Positions 56,988-64,000 of a DNA stretch of 64,000 bases are shown piece by piece. Made by a program: the position numbers and the translations under genes. The notes below the pieces were generated by a model that saw only the letters and a list, made by a program, of their open reading frames with translations, was not told where the DNA came from and ran no database searches. The stretch covers positions 496,001 to 560,000 of the forward strand of contig NZ_CP096199.1 of NCBI RefSeq assembly GCF_023195835.1. Direction: 5' to 3'. How positions within the stretch are numbered: position 1 is the first letter of the stretch; the number at the start of each line of letters is the position of its first letter. Origin of the DNA: Vibrio sinaloensis (GTDB lineage: Bacteria > Pseudomonadota > Gammaproteobacteria > Enterobacterales > Vibrionaceae).

Positions 56988-59261
56988 ATGTCGACAGAAA
57001 TTACTTATGATGGCGTTGAACAGTTGCCGATGCGCAAGTTCACCGAAGACGCCTATCTCAATTACTCCATGTACGTCATCATGGATCGTGCGCTGCCTTA
57101 TATTGGCGATGGCCTTAAGCCGGTTCAACGACGTATTATCTATGCGATGTCTGAACTTGGTCTCTCGGCTAGCGCAAAATACAAAAAATCCGCACGTACA
57201 GTTGGTGACGTGTTAGGTAAATACCATCCTCATGGCGATTCAGCCTGTTACGAAGCCATGGTATTGATGGCACAACCTTTCTCTTACCGTTACCCATTGG
57301 TTGATGGTCAAGGTAACTGGGGTGCACCAGACGATCCGAAATCCTTCGCCGCGATGCGTTATACCGAAGCCAAGCTGTCTAAGTTTGCTGAGGTGCTGCT
57401 GGGTGAGCTGGGTCAAGGCACCGTGGAGTGGCAGCCAAACTTTGATGGCACGATGAAAGAGCCACAAATGCTACCTGCGCGGCTGCCACACATCCTGCTT
57501 AACGGGGTGACAGGTATCGCAGTCGGTATGGCGACCGACATTCCACCACACAACGTACGTGAAGTGGCGGATGCGACCATTCATTTGATAGATAATCCGA
57601 AAGCAGAATTGGCTGAGGTGATGAACTTTGTTCAAGGCCCAGACTACCCAACTGAAGCGGAAATTATCTCGCCTAAGAGTGACCTTGAGAAAATTTATCG
57701 CACCGGCCGTGGCAGTATCAAAATGCGCGCGGTATGGCATAAAGAGGGCAGTGATATCGTAATCACAGCGCTGCCACATCAAGTGTCAGGCGCGAAATTG
57801 CTTGAACAAATCGCAAGTCAAATGCGGGCGAAGAAGCTGCCTATGGTTGATGATCTTCGCGATGAATCTGATCACGAGAACCCAACTCGAATTGTGGTGG
57901 TGCCACGTTCGAATCGCGTCGATTGTGAGCAGTTGATGAACCATCTATTTGCATCCACGGATCTTGAAAAGAACTACCGAGTTAACCTCAACATGATTGG
58001 CCTAGACAACCGTCCTCAGGTTAAAGGGTTGGTCCAGGTTCTAGCGGAGTGGATTGAGTTCCGCCGTGCAACCGTTCGTCGACGCTTACAACACCGTCTA
58101 GACAAAGTCTTGGCCCGTCTGCATATCTTGGAAGGTTTGCTAGTTGCTTACCTTAACCTAGATGAAGTGATTGAAATCATTCGTACCGAGGACGATCCCA
58201 AAGCGGTATTAATGGCACGATTTGGTATCACCGATATTCAAGCCGATGCGATTCTCGATACCAAACTTCGTCATCTAGCCAAACTAGAAGAGATGAAAAT
58301 TCGCGGTGAGCAGCAAGAGCTGGAGAAAGAGCGTGAAAAACTTGAACAGCTGCTTGGTTCTGAACGCCGTTTGAATACGCTGTTGAAGAAAGAGATCAAA
58401 GCCGATGCTGAGAAGTACGGTGACGATCGCCGCTCGCCGTTAGTCGAACGTGCCGAAGCCAAAGCGCTCACTGAGCGTGACTTGGTACCAAGTGAGCCAA
58501 TCACTGTGGTGTTATCCGAGAAAGGCTGGATTCGTCATGCCAAAGGGCATGACGTTGATGCTGAAGGGTTGAACTACAAGTCTGGTGATAAGTTCCTTGC
58601 CGCTGCGCGAGGTAAAAGTAACCAGCAAGCCGTCTTTTTGGGCAGCGATGGACGCAGCTACTCGCTTGAGTCTCATTCATTGCCGTCTGCTCGAAGTCAA
58701 GGCGAGCCTATCACTGGTCGATTGAATATCAATGCTGGCACCAGTATTCGCCACGTCGTTATGGGCGAGGAGCAGCAAGCTTGGTTAGTAGGCTCTGATG
58801 CTGGCTATGGTTTTGTTTGTAAAGGCAGTGATTTATTGTCGAAAAACCGCAGCGGTAAAGCGCTGGTCTCCTTGCCACAAAACTCTGAAGTGCTCACCCC
58901 GCAATCTGTGGGTGACCTAGATAGCGATGAAATTTTGGCTATCACCAATCAAGGTCGCATGCTGTTGTTCCCAATTAAAGATCTCCCTCAGTTAGGTAAA
59001 GGTAAAGGGAACAAGATCATCAATATCCCTGCGGCGAAAGCGAAAGATCGCGAAGAGTTTGTTTCGCATCTGATTGCCTTACCACAAGGTAGTGCCGTTA
59101 CCCTCTACGCTGGTAAACGTAAATTGGGGCTCAAAGCCTCCGATTTAGATAACTTCCGAGGGGAGCGAGGTCGACGAGGTAGCTTGCTTCCTCGAGGATT
59201 GCAACGCGTCACTCGCGTGGATGTTGAGTTGCCGAGCAACGAAACAACAATTGAAGAGTAA
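56988..59261 (+). CDS. parC: DNA topoisomerase IV subunit A
   Basis: ParC carries the DNA-cleaving tyrosine. The 757 residues start [15 protein letters not shown]. The quinolone-resistance region reads [15 protein letters not shown], with Ser in the position where mutation confers resistance in other species, so this looks like the susceptible form. The catalytic Tyr lies in [11 protein letters not shown] (around residue 125). The C-terminal beta-propeller begins about residue 500. AGAGG lies ahead of the ATG, and a perfect terminator follows the stop. Confidence 0.98.
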   Translation: MSTEITYDGVEQLPMRKFTEDAYLNYSMYVIMDRALPYIGDGLKPVQRRIIYAMSELGLSASAKYKKSARTVGDVLGKYHPHGDSACYEAMVLMAQPFSYRYPLVDGQGNWGAPDDPKSFAAMRYTEAKLSKFAEVLLGELGQGTVEWQPNFDGTMKEPQMLPARLPHILLNGVTGIAVGMATDIPPHNVREVADATIHLIDNPKAELAEVMNFVQGPDYPTEAEIISPKSDLEKIYRTGRGSIKMRAVWHKEGSDIVITALPHQVSGAKLLEQIASQMRAKKLPMVDDLRDESDHENPTRIVVVPRSNRVDCEQLMNHLFASTDLEKNYRVNLNMIGLDNRPQVKGLVQVLAEWIEFRRATVRRRLQHRLDKVLARLHILEGLLVAYLNLDEVIEIIRTEDDPKAVLMARFGITDIQADAILDTKLRHLAKLEEMKIRGEQQELEKEREKLEQLLGSERRLNTLLKKEIKADAEKYGDDRRSPLVERAEAKALTERDLVPSEPITVVLSEKGWIRHAKGHDVDAEGLNYKSGDKFLAAARGKSNQQAVFLGSDGRSYSLESHSLPSARSQGEPITGRLNINAGTSIRHVVMGEEQQAWLVGSDAGYGFVCKGSDLLSKNRSGKALVSLPQNSEVLTPQSVGDLDSDEILAITNQGRMLLFPIKDLPQLGKGKGNKIINIPAAKAKDREEFVSHLIALPQGSAVTLYAGKRKLGLKASDLDNFRGERGRRGSLLPRGLQRVTRVDVELPSNETTIEE

Positions 59262-59263
59262 CA

Positions 59264-59297
59264 AACAACCCCATGCTTAGGCATGGGGTTGTTTTTA
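59264..59297. terminator. Bidirectional terminator, parC / degS
   Basis: The 13-bp stem AACAACCCCATGC / GCATGGGGTTGTT with loop TTAG is followed by T residues on the plus strand. Confidence 0.9.
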
Positions 59298-59302
59298 GGT
59301 GG

Positions 59303-60367
59303 CTATTCTCGAGTATCTTCTTGGATAGTGACCTGTAATGTCTTCTCTTGGCCTTTGTGTAAAACCAGAACATCGACGGTTGTTCCCGGTCTGAGTTCTG
59401 TGACCAAATCCATTACACTTTGGCGGCCGTTGATCTTTTGACCATCGATCTTGAGGATAATGTCTTGAGGTTCGAATCCCGCTTCTGCCGCAGGTCCGTT
59501 AGGGTCAACACCAAGTACAACAATACCGCCTAAATGCTCATTGCCCAGTAGTCTTGATGTCACCGAGTTGATGTCTTGCCCATCGATCCCAATGTAACCG
59601 CGAATGACGCGTCCATCAGCAATGATTTTCTGCATGATCTTATTGGCGAGTGAGTAAGGAATCGCAAACGAAATTCCGTAAGTTTCAAGCTCAGTTGCTT
59701 GTTGGAAAGAAGCTGTGTTGATGCCCACCAGTTCTCCGCGGGTATTAACCAGCGCGCCACCAGAGTTACCCTCGTTGATAGCAGCGTCAGTCTGTATGAA
59801 CGCCTGGTGACCGTCGGCACTTATCGACGAACGTCCTGTTGCCGAAATAATGCCAAAAGTGGTCGTTTGGCCAAGATTGTAGGGATTACCTATCGCAAGA
59901 ACCACATCGCCTACTTTGGGTTTGTAGTCTGGATTAAGGGGGATCACCGGCAGGTTTTCACCCTCAATGCGCAGAATAGCGATGTCTGTGCGGCGATCTT
60001 TACCGACCAATTGTGCCGCCGCCAAGCGACCATCTTGGAGTGCGACGATCACTTGATCAGCTTGGGCAACCACATGATAGTTGGTAATGATGTAGCCTTT
60101 TTCACTGGCGATAACACCCGAGCCCAAACCTTGAATGGAGAGTTCCGAGCGATCACTCTCGGTGTACTTGCGACTATAAATGTTGACTACTGCTGGTGCG
60201 GCTTTACGTACCGCGTGATTAAAAGAAATCGGTACGGGAGAGTTTGCATCACTGCTTTGTTCTACCTCTGCGGGAAGAATGCTAGAGCGCAAAGAGGGGA
60301 CTGTGACTAATAGTAAGGCTGCCGTTGCTAAGCCTAAGCCAACAGAACGCAATAGGAATTGCAGCAT
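59303..60367 (-). CDS. degS: Membrane-anchored serine protease DegS
   Basis: DegS senses misfolded outer-membrane proteins through its PDZ domain and begins the cleavage of RseA that frees sigma-E. The 354 residues have an N-terminal membrane anchor (LRSVGLGLATAALLLVTV), a trypsin-like domain with H98 (TNYHVV), D128 (RTDIAI) and S202 (INEGNSGGALV), and a single PDZ domain from about 255 (YIGIDGQDIN). It follows degQ with a 131-base gap that holds a terminator, so it may have its own promoter. Confidence 0.95.
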   Translation of the reverse strand: MLQFLLRSVGLGLATAALLLVTVPSLRSSILPAEVEQSSDANSPVPISFNHAVRKAAPAVVNIYSRKYTESDRSELSIQGLGSGVIASEKGYIITNYHVVAQADQVIVALQDGRLAAAQLVGKDRRTDIAILRIEGENLPVIPLNPDYKPKVGDVVLAIGNPYNLGQTTTFGIISATGRSSISADGHQAFIQTDAAINEGNSGGALVNTRGELVGINTASFQQATELETYGISFAIPYSLANKIMQKIIADGRVIRGYIGIDGQDINSVTSRLLGNEHLGGIVVLGVDPNGPAAEAGFEPQDIILKIDGQKINGRQSVMDLVTELRPGTTVDVLVLHKGQEKTLQVTIQEDTRE

Positions 60368-60428
60368 ACTTCCCTCATAGATGGTAATAAAGTGAATAAG
60401 TTGGGGAAGAATAGCACTAGATAACTAG

Positions 60429-60461
60429 AGAAGAAAAGGACAGCCGGGTGATGGGCTGTCC
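60429..60461 (-). terminator. Terminator after degQ
   Basis: The stem GGACAGCC / GGCTGTCC (60438-60461) with an 8-base loop is followed on the minus strand by TTTTCTTCT. Confidence 0.8.
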
Positions 60462-60498
60462 GTTTACAAGCGATATCGCGTTTTATTGATTGAAACCG

Positions 60499-61866
60499 TT
60501 AGCGTATAACAAGGTAAATGCTGCGGTCACCACGTTGAATGTTGAGGGCGAGTACACCAGGCTGTTTGTCGAGAACTTTCCTAAACTCGGCCAAGTTTTT
60601 CACGCGTTTACGATTCACACCGATTATGATGTCGCCTTCTTGTAGCTGATACGCTTCCGCTTTTGACCCGGCTTCAATGGCACTAACCTTGACACCTTGA
60701 ACTTTATCGCTGGCGTTGGTGTTGGTTAATTCTGCACCTGACAGACCGTCGTGCAGTTTGTCCGCAGTCGTCTTGACATTGTTCTGTTCGCCGAGCACCA
60801 CATCGTAGGTGCGCTCCTTACCATCACGCACAATCCCTAGAGTGATCTCTTTACCGGCTCCCAGAGTCGCGACTTTTGCACGTAACTCACTAAAGGAATT
60901 GATCGATTTACCGTTGACCGAGACAATCACGTCGCCAGCTTCAAGCCCTGCTTTATCTGCGGCGCTATCTGGGACGACTTGGCTAACAAACGCCCCTTTG
61001 CTCGATTCATAGCCAAGCGCCTCAGCCAACTCGGAAGTGATCTCCCCGCCTTGCACGCCCAGCATGCCACGTTTGACTTCGCCAAATTCTAAGATTTGCG
61101 CGGCCAGGTTATTCATCATGTTAGACGGAATCGCAAAACCGATACCGACGTTGCCACCGTTCGGTCCAAGAATAGCCGTATTGATACCGATCAGTTCGCC
61201 ATTAAGGTTAACCAAGGCGCCCCCTGAGTTACCACTGTTGATCGCCGCGTCAGTTTGGATAAAGTTTTCAAAGTTTTCGATATTAAGCCCGCTGCGGCCC
61301 AGTGCAGAGACAATACCCGAGGTGACCGTTTGACCAAGACCAAACGGGTTACCGATGGCGACCGCAAAATCACCGACTCGCAGTTTGTCTGAGTCTGCAA
61401 TTTTTACTTCGGTGAGGTTTTTGGCTTTTTCCAGTTTGAGCAGAGCCACATCCGACATTTGGTCTCCACCGATAAGCTCGGCGTCGTACTCGCGACCATC
61501 ATGCAGTTTGACGCGAATCTTTTCTGCGCCATTGATGACGTGATAGTTGGTTACAATGTGGCCTTTGTCGGCATCAATGATAACGCCCGAGCCTAATCCT
61601 CGAAATGGGCGCTCTTGAAGCTGCTCAGTCGGGAAATCAGGACCAAAGAAAAAACGAAATTGTTCGGGGATATGCTGTTTAGAGACCTGTGTGCCTTCAA
61701 CGGAAATGCTGACCACAGCAGGTGTGACTCTTTCCAGCATGGGGGCTAGGCTCGGCATCTGTTCGCCGTTCATCGCAACAGGCAGCGCCGCGGTTGCTTG
61801 AATCGGGGTGATGATTGAACTTAAGCTGAGAGATAGAACTGTTAATGCGAGCAAAGGTTTTTTCAT
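60499..61866 (-). CDS. degQ: Periplasmic serine protease/chaperone of the DegQ/DegP family
   Basis: A 455-residue periplasmic HtrA protein: signal peptide (cleavage near residue 26), catalytic triad H109 (TNYHVI), D139 (MSDVALL) and S214 (INSGNSGGALV), and two PDZ domains (about 260-350 and 370-455), the layout of DegQ and DegP. The Q-linker between protease start and LA loop is short, which suggests DegQ rather than DegP, but vibrios often have a single such protein that may serve as both. A sigma-E-like promoter lies upstream. Confidence 0.9.
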   Translation of the reverse strand: MKKPLLALTVLSLSLSSIITPIQATAALPVAMNGEQMPSLAPMLERVTPAVVSISVEGTQVSKQHIPEQFRFFFGPDFPTEQLQERPFRGLGSGVIIDADKGHIVTNYHVINGAEKIRVKLHDGREYDAELIGGDQMSDVALLKLEKAKNLTEVKIADSDKLRVGDFAVAIGNPFGLGQTVTSGIVSALGRSGLNIENFENFIQTDAAINSGNSGGALVNLNGELIGINTAILGPNGGNVGIGFAIPSNMMNNLAAQILEFGEVKRGMLGVQGGEITSELAEALGYESSKGAFVSQVVPDSAADKAGLEAGDVIVSVNGKSINSFSELRAKVATLGAGKEITLGIVRDGKERTYDVVLGEQNNVKTTADKLHDGLSGAELTNTNASDKVQGVKVSAIEAGSKAEAYQLQEGDIIIGVNRKRVKNLAEFRKVLDKQPGVLALNIQRGDRSIYLVIR

Positions 61867-61945
61867 CGGATACTCCTAATAAATTAACATCCCATATGAC
61901 GAATATTTGTACGAAATATCAGAATTCAAGGGACAGTTATCAGGA

Positions 61946-61975
61946 GTTATGACTCAAAAACCTTTGCAAAGTTCA
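61946..61975 (-). promoter_or_regulatory. Possible sigma-E promoter of degQ
   Basis: On the minus strand TGAACTT is followed after a 16-base spacer by TCATAAC. This resembles the sigma-E pattern GGAACTT-N16-TCAAA, with the -10 imperfect. E. coli degP is controlled by sigma-E, so the match is functionally sensible. Confidence 0.45.
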
Positions 61976-61992
61976 GCAGACTAAGATTGCAA

Positions 61993-62454
61993 TTATGACG
62001 CTTTTGCTGAGACGACGTCTTGAGAGTCTAGGATCTCTTTCTGTTGCTCTTTAAGTAAACCTGTCGATCCAGACGCGTAATCTTTGGGTGCTTCACTTAA
62101 TGGTTGGATGTCGGCGGTTTGGCGCACTTCATCATGTTCCTCACCTTGATGATGAGCAATTTTCTTCACAAATGGATTGTCTTGATCAGGGATATTCGGC
62201 AGAAGTTCGCTTGAGGTCTTCGCCATGTGTTGGTAGAGCTTAGTGTACTCTTTACCTAAGGAGTCCAACATGTCTGCAGTTTGGGCAAAGTGATCGGTTA
62301 GGTCTTGTTTTTGCTGCTCCAACTCAAACTTCGCACTATCTAAATCTTTCTGTACGCTTTTCTGTTTCTTGTAGCTCGGTGTGGTGAGACGAGAGAGGGC
62401 GACACCAAGTACCAGACCAACAAGCAAGCCTACTAGGGCATAAATCCAAGGCAT
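61993..62454 (-). CDS. zapG: Cell-division/envelope protein ZapG (YhcB, DUF1043)
   Basis: A 153-residue inner-membrane protein with a single N-terminal membrane helix (IYALVGLLVGLVLGVAL), a coiled-coil of about 60 residues (SVQKDLDSAKFELEQQKQDLTDHF), and a Pro-rich, disordered tail (PNIPDQDNPFVKK and on). This matches DUF1043/YhcB, now called ZapG, linked to division-site and cell-envelope processes. It is transcribed toward degQ and lies divergent from zapE, the same neighbourhood as in E. coli (yhcB-degQ, yhcM). Confidence 0.88.
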   Translation of the reverse strand: MPWIYALVGLLVGLVLGVALSRLTTPSYKKQKSVQKDLDSAKFELEQQKQDLTDHFAQTADMLDSLGKEYTKLYQHMAKTSSELLPNIPDQDNPFVKKIAHHQGEEHDEVRQTADIQPLSEAPKDYASGSTGLLKEQQKEILDSQDVVSAKAS

Positions 62455-62606
62455 ATTTGCTCCTTATCATTGTTATTTAACATGTTTTTTACTGGTTAGT
62501 TACACATGTTCAAACGACATGGTACTATGAGTGCTTAAGCCAATAAAGCAAAATGCATGTGCTCTACATAGCAGTTTAACAGTCTTCTTCACTAGGTAAC
62601 GAAGCG

Positions 62607-63710
62607 ATGACGCCATTAGAAATCTACCAAAAAGATATAAAAGAACACGGTTTTCAAAAAGATGCGGCTCAACTTCAGGCGGTTTCGGCACTAGATAAAC
62701 TCTTTCATGAGTTTGTTGATTACATGGCGACGCCGGTAGAGAAACCATCAGGGTGGCGCAAATGGTTCAGTAAAGAGACTCCACCGCCTCAAGTGCCAAA
62801 AGGCATTTATTTCTGGGGAGGTGTAGGGCGTGGAAAAACCTATCTGGTCGATACCTTTTTCTCAGCCTTACCCAGCGACAAAAAAATGCGTGTCCACTTT
62901 CACCGTTTTATGTACCGCGTACATGATGAATTAAATGCGTTGGGTGAGGTGAACGATCCGCTGGAAATTGTCGCCGATAAATTTAAAGCGGAAGCTGACA
63001 TTATCTGCTTTGACGAGTTTTTTGTCTCTGATATCACTGATGCCATGATCTTGGGCACCTTGTTCCAAGCCCTGTTCAAGCGTGGTGTGATTCTTGTCGC
63101 TACGTCCAATATTCCACCTCAAGAGCTTTATCGTAATGGGTTGCAACGAGCACGTTTTCTGCCCGCGATAGAGTTGATCGAAGCCAATTGTCACGTACTT
63201 AATGTCGATAGTGGAATTGATTATCGATTGCGCACGCTTGAGCAGGCGGAGATCTACCACTTTCCATTAGATGCGCAAGCGGACAAAAACTTGCGCCACT
63301 ATTATGAGCAGTTGGTCGGAGAGAATAAGCAGATCCAAACTACGATTGATATCAACCATCGCAAAATTGCTGTCATACAAGCCTCAGATGGCGTATTGCA
63401 TGCGAGTTTCGAGCAGTTGTGTCAGTCTGCTCGTAGCCAAAATGATTACATTGAAATGTCGCGAATTTACCACACTGTATTGTTGGCCGATGTGAAGCAA
63501 ATGGACCGAACCATCGATGATGCAGCAAGGCGCTTTATTGCTTTGGTCGATGAGTTTTACGAGCGCCATGTAAAGTTGATTATTTCTGCGGAAGTTGCTT
63601 TAGAGGCGTTGTATAGCGGTGGGCAGTTGGAGTTTGAGTTTAAGCGTTGTCAGTCACGACTGATTGAAATGCAAAGCCATGAATACCTTGCCAAGGAGCA
63701 CTTGGCTTAA
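62607..63710 (+). CDS. zapE: Cell-division protein ZapE (AFG1-like ATPase)
   Basis: ZapE is an ATPase that associates with the division ring and destabilises FtsZ polymers during constriction in E. coli. The 367-residue protein has the Walker A motif GGVGRGKT (71-78), a Walker B region IICFDEFFV near 135, sensor 1 LVATSNIPP near 165, and the AFG1 arginine region QRARFLPAI near 190. The ATG at 62607 lies after a short 5' region with a weak ribosome binding site (GGTAACGAAGCG). Confidence 0.95.
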   Translation: MTPLEIYQKDIKEHGFQKDAAQLQAVSALDKLFHEFVDYMATPVEKPSGWRKWFSKETPPPQVPKGIYFWGGVGRGKTYLVDTFFSALPSDKKMRVHFHRFMYRVHDELNALGEVNDPLEIVADKFKAEADIICFDEFFVSDITDAMILGTLFQALFKRGVILVATSNIPPQELYRNGLQRARFLPAIELIEANCHVLNVDSGIDYRLRTLEQAEIYHFPLDAQADKNLRHYYEQLVGENKQIQTTIDINHRKIAVIQASDGVLHASFEQLCQSARSQNDYIEMSRIYHTVLLADVKQMDRTIDDAARRFIALVDEFYERHVKLIISAEVALEALYSGGQLEFEFKRCQSRLIEMQSHEYLAKEHLA

Positions 63711-63737
63711 GCTAGGCAGTTCCTCGCTTGATGCTTG

Positions 63738-63796
63738 AAAAAAAATGGATTTTTTTGCCAAAAAAAGGTGATTTTTTCAACTGACTTCTCTATAAT
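63738..63796 (+). promoter_or_regulatory. rplM promoter with phased A/T tracts
   Basis: Four homopolymer tracts, A8 (63738-63745), T7 (63750-63756), A7 (63760-63766) and T6 (63772-63777), lie at about one helical turn from each other and end just upstream of a consensus -10 box TATAAT (63791-63796). The -35 region is weak. Such phasing bends DNA and can act as an UP element. Confidence 0.6.
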
Positions 63797-63803
63797 CCTG
63801 CGA

Positions 63804-63956
63804 CCCACCGTTACTGCAGACCTTGATTATCGAAGGTATTTCGACATAACGGGTCGAGAGTGCCAACCACTCGAAGGGGTGTTGACTGGACTCTTAGTCA
63901 GTGGGAGCGAAAGCTCCTTAAGTGTAAATTTAAATAATTAACGGGTTATTATTAGC
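63804..63956 (+). promoter_or_regulatory. Structured 5' leader of rplM
   Basis: The leader folds into hairpins: GAGTG / CACTC (near 63859-63872), TGACT / AGTCA (63883-63900) and GGAGC-GAAA-GCTCC (63904-63917, a GNRA tetraloop). In E. coli, L13 represses its own operon; a comparable role here is inferred. Confidence 0.6.
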
Positions 63957-64000
63957 ATGAAAACTTTCGTTGCTAAACCAGAAACTGTAAAACGCGACTG
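63957..64000 (+). CDS. rplM: 50S ribosomal protein L13, N-terminal end (partial)
   Basis: The frame starts at ATG 63957 and reads MKTFVAKPETVKRD before the window ends, matching the start of L13, one of the first proteins of 50S assembly. The rest, normally about 142 residues and followed by rpsI, lies outside. It follows zapE, as in other vibrios. Confidence 0.9.
   Translation, partial: MKTFVAKPETVKRD

Overview
The window is chromosomal core DNA from a Vibrio or very close relative. The evidence is the set of proteins (ArcA/ArcB, ThrABC, two glutamate synthases, a RocS-like GGDEF-EAL protein next to UbiU/UbiV/UbiT, NudF-YqiB-CpdA-YqiA-ParE-ParC), the dense gene order and the many short strong terminators. 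There is no prophage, insertion sequence, CRISPR array or rRNA operon. Both window edges cut genes: the end of glnE on the left and the first codons of rplM on the right.

Layout. 0-4.3 kb: glnE end, hldE, arcA (minus), a DUF3293 gene, an RraA-family gene and a small exported beta-barrel candidate. 4.4-9.4 kb: the thr operon with leader peptide and attenuator, then thrA-thrB-thrC. 9.4-12.9 kb, minus strand: a TRIC/YicG-type channel, btuF, cbiB and mtnN. 13.2-24.4 kb: rpsO, pnp, nlpI, a MarR regulator with a MATE pump, ubiV-ubiU, a rocS-like gene, ubiT and a GNAT gene. 24.4-31.5 kb: secG, tRNA-Leu(GAG), initiator tRNA, rimP-nusA-infB-rbfA-truB. 31.7-44.6 kb, minus strand: a DUF1499 lipoprotein and two complete GltB/GltD pairs of different lineages. 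45.1-50.8 kb: yhcC, a diguanylate cyclase, arcB and a lipoprotein. 50.8-59.3 kb: tolC (minus), nudF-yqiB-cpdA-yqiA, parE-parC. 59.3-64 kb: degS, degQ and zapG (minus), zapE, and the start of rplM.

Themes. Oxygen and redox control recurs: ArcA and ArcB are both here, a perfect FNR-type palindrome lies upstream of arcA, and the oxygen-independent ubiquinone genes ubiU/ubiV/ubiT are present. Nitrogen and amino-acid supply is covered by the thr operon and the two glutamate synthases. RNA-level control is prominent: the thr attenuator, two tandem terminators before rimP, hairpins before pnp and a folded rplM leader.

The most unusual aspect is architectural. The block rpsO...truB looks circularly permuted relative to the order expected in gamma-proteobacteria (secG...truB-rpsO...yhbS). 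One end carries a 15-copy 7-bp tandem repeat directly upstream of the rpsO promoter, and the other end carries a MITE-like element just after truB. A second, related 7-bp repeat (12 copies) sits between thrC and the channel gene. The gene-order comparison is from memory and needs checking against reference genomes.
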